From NCBI GenBank assembly GCA_021812745.1, contig JAKAMS010000071.1, positions 1-10,024 on the forward strand: 10,024 bases of DNA. Direction: 5' to 3'. Source of the DNA: Bacteroidota bacterium. GTDB lineage: Bacteria > Bacteroidota > Ignavibacteria > Ignavibacteriales > Melioribacteraceae. The position numbers were made by a program, and so were the translations under genes. Shown in pieces: positions 7,583 through 10,024 of this stretch; position 1 is the stretch's first letter; every line of letters starts with the position of its first letter. The notes under the pieces were generated by a model. It saw nothing but the letters and a program-made list of their open reading frames with translations, searched no databases and was not told the origin of the DNA.

Positions 7583-9331
7583 CTAATTCATTTCTGAAAG
7601 TTCTTTTTCCAACAATTGTTTTGTGTGCATATCTGAATAGATGCCTCCTTTTTCTACCAACTCATCATGCGTTCCCTCTTCGGCTATTGAACCGTTTACC
7701 AGAACAAATATTTTGTCTGAATCTTTCACAGTAGAAATTCTGTGACTGATAATGATGCTTGTTCTATCTTTCATGAATTTTTTAAGCTGTTTAAGTATCT
7801 CTTCTTCGGTATGAGTATCAACAGCCGAGAATGAATCGTCGAGTATTAAAATTTTTGGATTGATCGCAAGAGCCCTGGCTAGTGTTGAACGCTGCTTCTG
7901 CCCTCCAGAAAGTGTAATTCCTCTTTCTCCAAGAATGGTGTCATATCCGGCCGGAAAAGTTTCCACATCCTTAGAGAGTTGCGCAATATTTGAAACAGAC
8001 TCTACCAATTCCTTCGTTCCATCTTTTAAACCGTAAACTATATTGTTGCTAAGTGTCTCGGAAAAGAGAAAGTTTTCTTGCGGTATCATTCCAATATTTT
8101 TTCTTAATACTCCCAACGGTATTTTTCGTATGTCAATACCGCCAATCATTACGACTCCATCAGTTACATCATAAAGTCGCGGTAGAAGATTAACCAAACT
8201 TGTTTTGCCAACTCCTGTGTTGCCGACAAATGCAACAGTGGAACCTTGATCAACTTTAAGATTAATATTCTTGAGAACCCATGGTAACTGTTCACCAAAA
8301 CGGAAAGAAACATTTTTAAATTCTATATCACCATTAATCTCTTTTATATTAACATCTGCATTTTCATCAGAGATTTCAATCGGTTCATTTAAAATTTTAA
8401 GAAGGCGTTTCATACTGGCATCTGCTTGTTGGACCATATTTGCAACCCATCCAAACGAGATCATTGGCCAGATCAAATCAACCAGGTATAACATAAACGC
8501 AAAAATCGTTCCTTTACTTAGCGAGCCATTTATCACCATGCCGCCTCCAGCGTAAACAACAATAATAGCCGACAACCCTGCAATAATCATAAATATAGGT
8601 GCAAACCAAGCCTGTAACTTTACTTGATCCATCTTTCTATTTAGATATTCCGCGCTCTCTTTTTCGTATTGATGAATTTCAAATTCTTCTCGCTCATATG
8701 ATTTGATTACTCTTATACCCGAAAAATTTTCTTGGGCGCGAGTTGTTAAGTCCGACAACTTTTCTTGAATGCGTGTGTACTTAGCATGCATTTTCTTCAT
8801 TACTACGTAAACCACAAATGAAAGGAATGGCATTGGCAAAAGAGCATAAAGAGTGAGTATCGGACTAAGCGAAATCATTACGGAAAATGTTAAGATGAAT
8901 TTAATTCCGTTATCAATTGAATACATTACTGATGGACCGACGAACATTCTAACCGCTCCGATATCGTTGGTAGCGTGAGACATTATGTTGCCGGTAGAAT
9001 TATTCTGGAAAAATCTTAACGGAAGTTTTTGAATGTGACTCCAAAAATCTTGCCGAAGATCAAATTCAACTTCTCTGGATACTACAATGATTGTCTGACG
9101 TTTTAAAAAACTGAACACACCACTTATAAATGCTGCGATAACGAGGAGTATAACTAGATTTATCAAAACATTGGGATGGCTCGTCTTACCTAGAGAATCT
9201 ATTCCCCGACTTACAATTAAAGGTATATTAACATTAGCAACATTTGAAAGAAGAATAAAAACACAACCAAAAATTAGTTTTGTCTTATAGCGAAGAAAAT
9301 ATTTTTTAAGATGAGATAAATTGCCAAACAA
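7583..9331 (-). CDS. ABC exporter half-transporter, MdlA-like (degenerate Walker B)
   Basis: This 582-aa exporter half has membrane helices near residues 17-40, 55-77, 138-156, 158-178, 240-265 and 275-297. Its ATPase domain has Walker A GNTGVGKT (370-377), Q-loop PQENFLFS, canonical signature LSGGQKQ (474 onward) and switch His530. Walker B reads ILILDDSFSAVD, so Asp499 replaces the catalytic Glu. That change is typical of one member of heterodimeric exporters such as MdlA or TM287. Its composite ATP site would use the LSVGQ signature of the downstream partner, also non-consensus, so both defects fall in the same site. The start is TTG at 9331: an in-frame TAA lies two codons upstream and no early ATG exists. 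AGGA precedes it by 12 bases, a rather long spacing. The gene follows serS by 88 bp. Confidence 0.93.
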   Translation of the reverse strand: MFGNLSHLKKYFLRYKTKLIFGCVFILLSNVANVNIPLIVSRGIDSLGKTSHPNVLINLVILLVIAAFISGVFSFLKRQTIIVVSREVEFDLRQDFWSHIQKLPLRFFQNNSTGNIMSHATNDIGAVRMFVGPSVMYSIDNGIKFILTFSVMISLSPILTLYALLPMPFLSFVVYVVMKKMHAKYTRIQEKLSDLTTRAQENFSGIRVIKSYEREEFEIHQYEKESAEYLNRKMDQVKLQAWFAPIFMIIAGLSAIIVVYAGGGMVINGSLSKGTIFAFMLYLVDLIWPMISFGWVANMVQQADASMKRLLKILNEPIEISDENADVNIKEINGDIEFKNVSFRFGEQLPWVLKNINLKVDQGSTVAFVGNTGVGKTSLVNLLPRLYDVTDGVVMIGGIDIRKIPLGVLRKNIGMIPQENFLFSETLSNNIVYGLKDGTKELVESVSNIAQLSKDVETFPAGYDTILGERGITLSGGQKQRSTLARALAINPKILILDDSFSAVDTHTEEEILKQLKKFMKDRTSIIISHRISTVKDSDKIFVLVNGSIAEEGTHDELVEKGGIYSDMHTKQLLEKELSEMN

Positions 9332-9357
9332 TGTTTACAAACATCCTTTCTGTTCTT

Positions 9358-9388
9358 TTTACAACTCTTGTGTTGAGTTTAGAGTAAA
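9358..9388 (-). other. Bulged hairpin in the serS-ABC gap
   Basis: In the minus-strand transcript GTAAA and GAGTT pair with TTTAC and AACTC to give 10 base pairs, with a 7-base loop and a 4-base bulge (9380-9383). No U-run follows the stem, so it does not look like a simple terminator. It may be an mRNA processing or attenuation structure, or chance. No promoter of the TTG-N20-TAnnTTTG type is visible in this 88-bp gap, so readthrough from serS is plausible. Confidence 0.25.
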
Positions 9389-9419
9389 ATCAATTTTCTT
9401 CCGGACTCTTGGCTTTACG

Positions 9420-10024
<605 letters not shown>

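Noticed and set aside
8271..8555. Plus-strand open frame of 94 codons
   Set aside because: It is antisense to the ABC gene around the Walker A region and its partner frame explains it fully.
9332..9343. TGTTTACAAACA as an operator site
   Set aside because: The arms are only five bases around a two-base centre, they abut the TTG start, and no partner site is seen.
9332..9419. T-box or riboswitch near serS
   Set aside because: The gap is downstream, not upstream, of serS and too short, and no conserved T-box or aptamer core is visible.

Overview
The window suggests an AT-rich, Gram-negative bacterium of the Bacteroidota/Ignavibacteriota (FCB) lineage. The evidence is the protein style of the Kdo transferase and class I fructose-1,6-bisphosphatase, genes for lipopolysaccharide (LPS) inner core, and a promoter that fits the Bacteroidota -33 TTG / -7 TAnnTTTG pattern exactly (TTG-N20-TAGATTTG at 4307-4337). 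Two conserved genes use a TTG start and one uses GTG. Assignment to a genus is not possible from the sequence alone.

Layout: seven of the eight genes lie on the minus strand. Reading that strand from the right edge, the first block is the 3' half of serS (seryl-tRNA synthetase, cut by the window end). An 88-bp gap follows, then two ABC exporter half-transporters (7583-9331 and 5781-7571) and fbp (4747-5769). The two gaps inside the ABC-ABC-fbp part are 11 bp each, so these three genes are almost certainly co-transcribed. The ABC pair looks like an MdlA/MdlB-type heterodimer with one canonical and one degenerate ATP site.

In the middle, a small plus-strand gene of unknown function (4403-4669, 88 aa) converges on fbp across a 77-bp gap filled with two perfect hairpins. 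It diverges from the LPS block across a 120-bp gap that carries back-to-back promoter candidates. The LPS block (minus strand) is a family 9 glycosyltransferase of heptosyltransferase type (3296-4282) overlapping waaA/kdtA (2022-3299) by 4 bp. Together they would build the Kdo and heptose part of the LPS inner core.

At the left edge, an open frame without stop (1-1927, at least 642 aa) that runs off the window encodes the N-terminal part of a soluble protein with about five consecutive PAS domains. It is probably the sensory half of a histidine kinase or other signalling enzyme whose output domain lies outside.

Most of the window is conserved housekeeping and envelope biology. I found no convincing new defence, mobile or biosynthetic system. 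The points most worth a second look are the asymmetric ATP sites of the ABC pair, the unknown 88-aa gene, the hairpin-filled convergent gap and the divergent promoter region.
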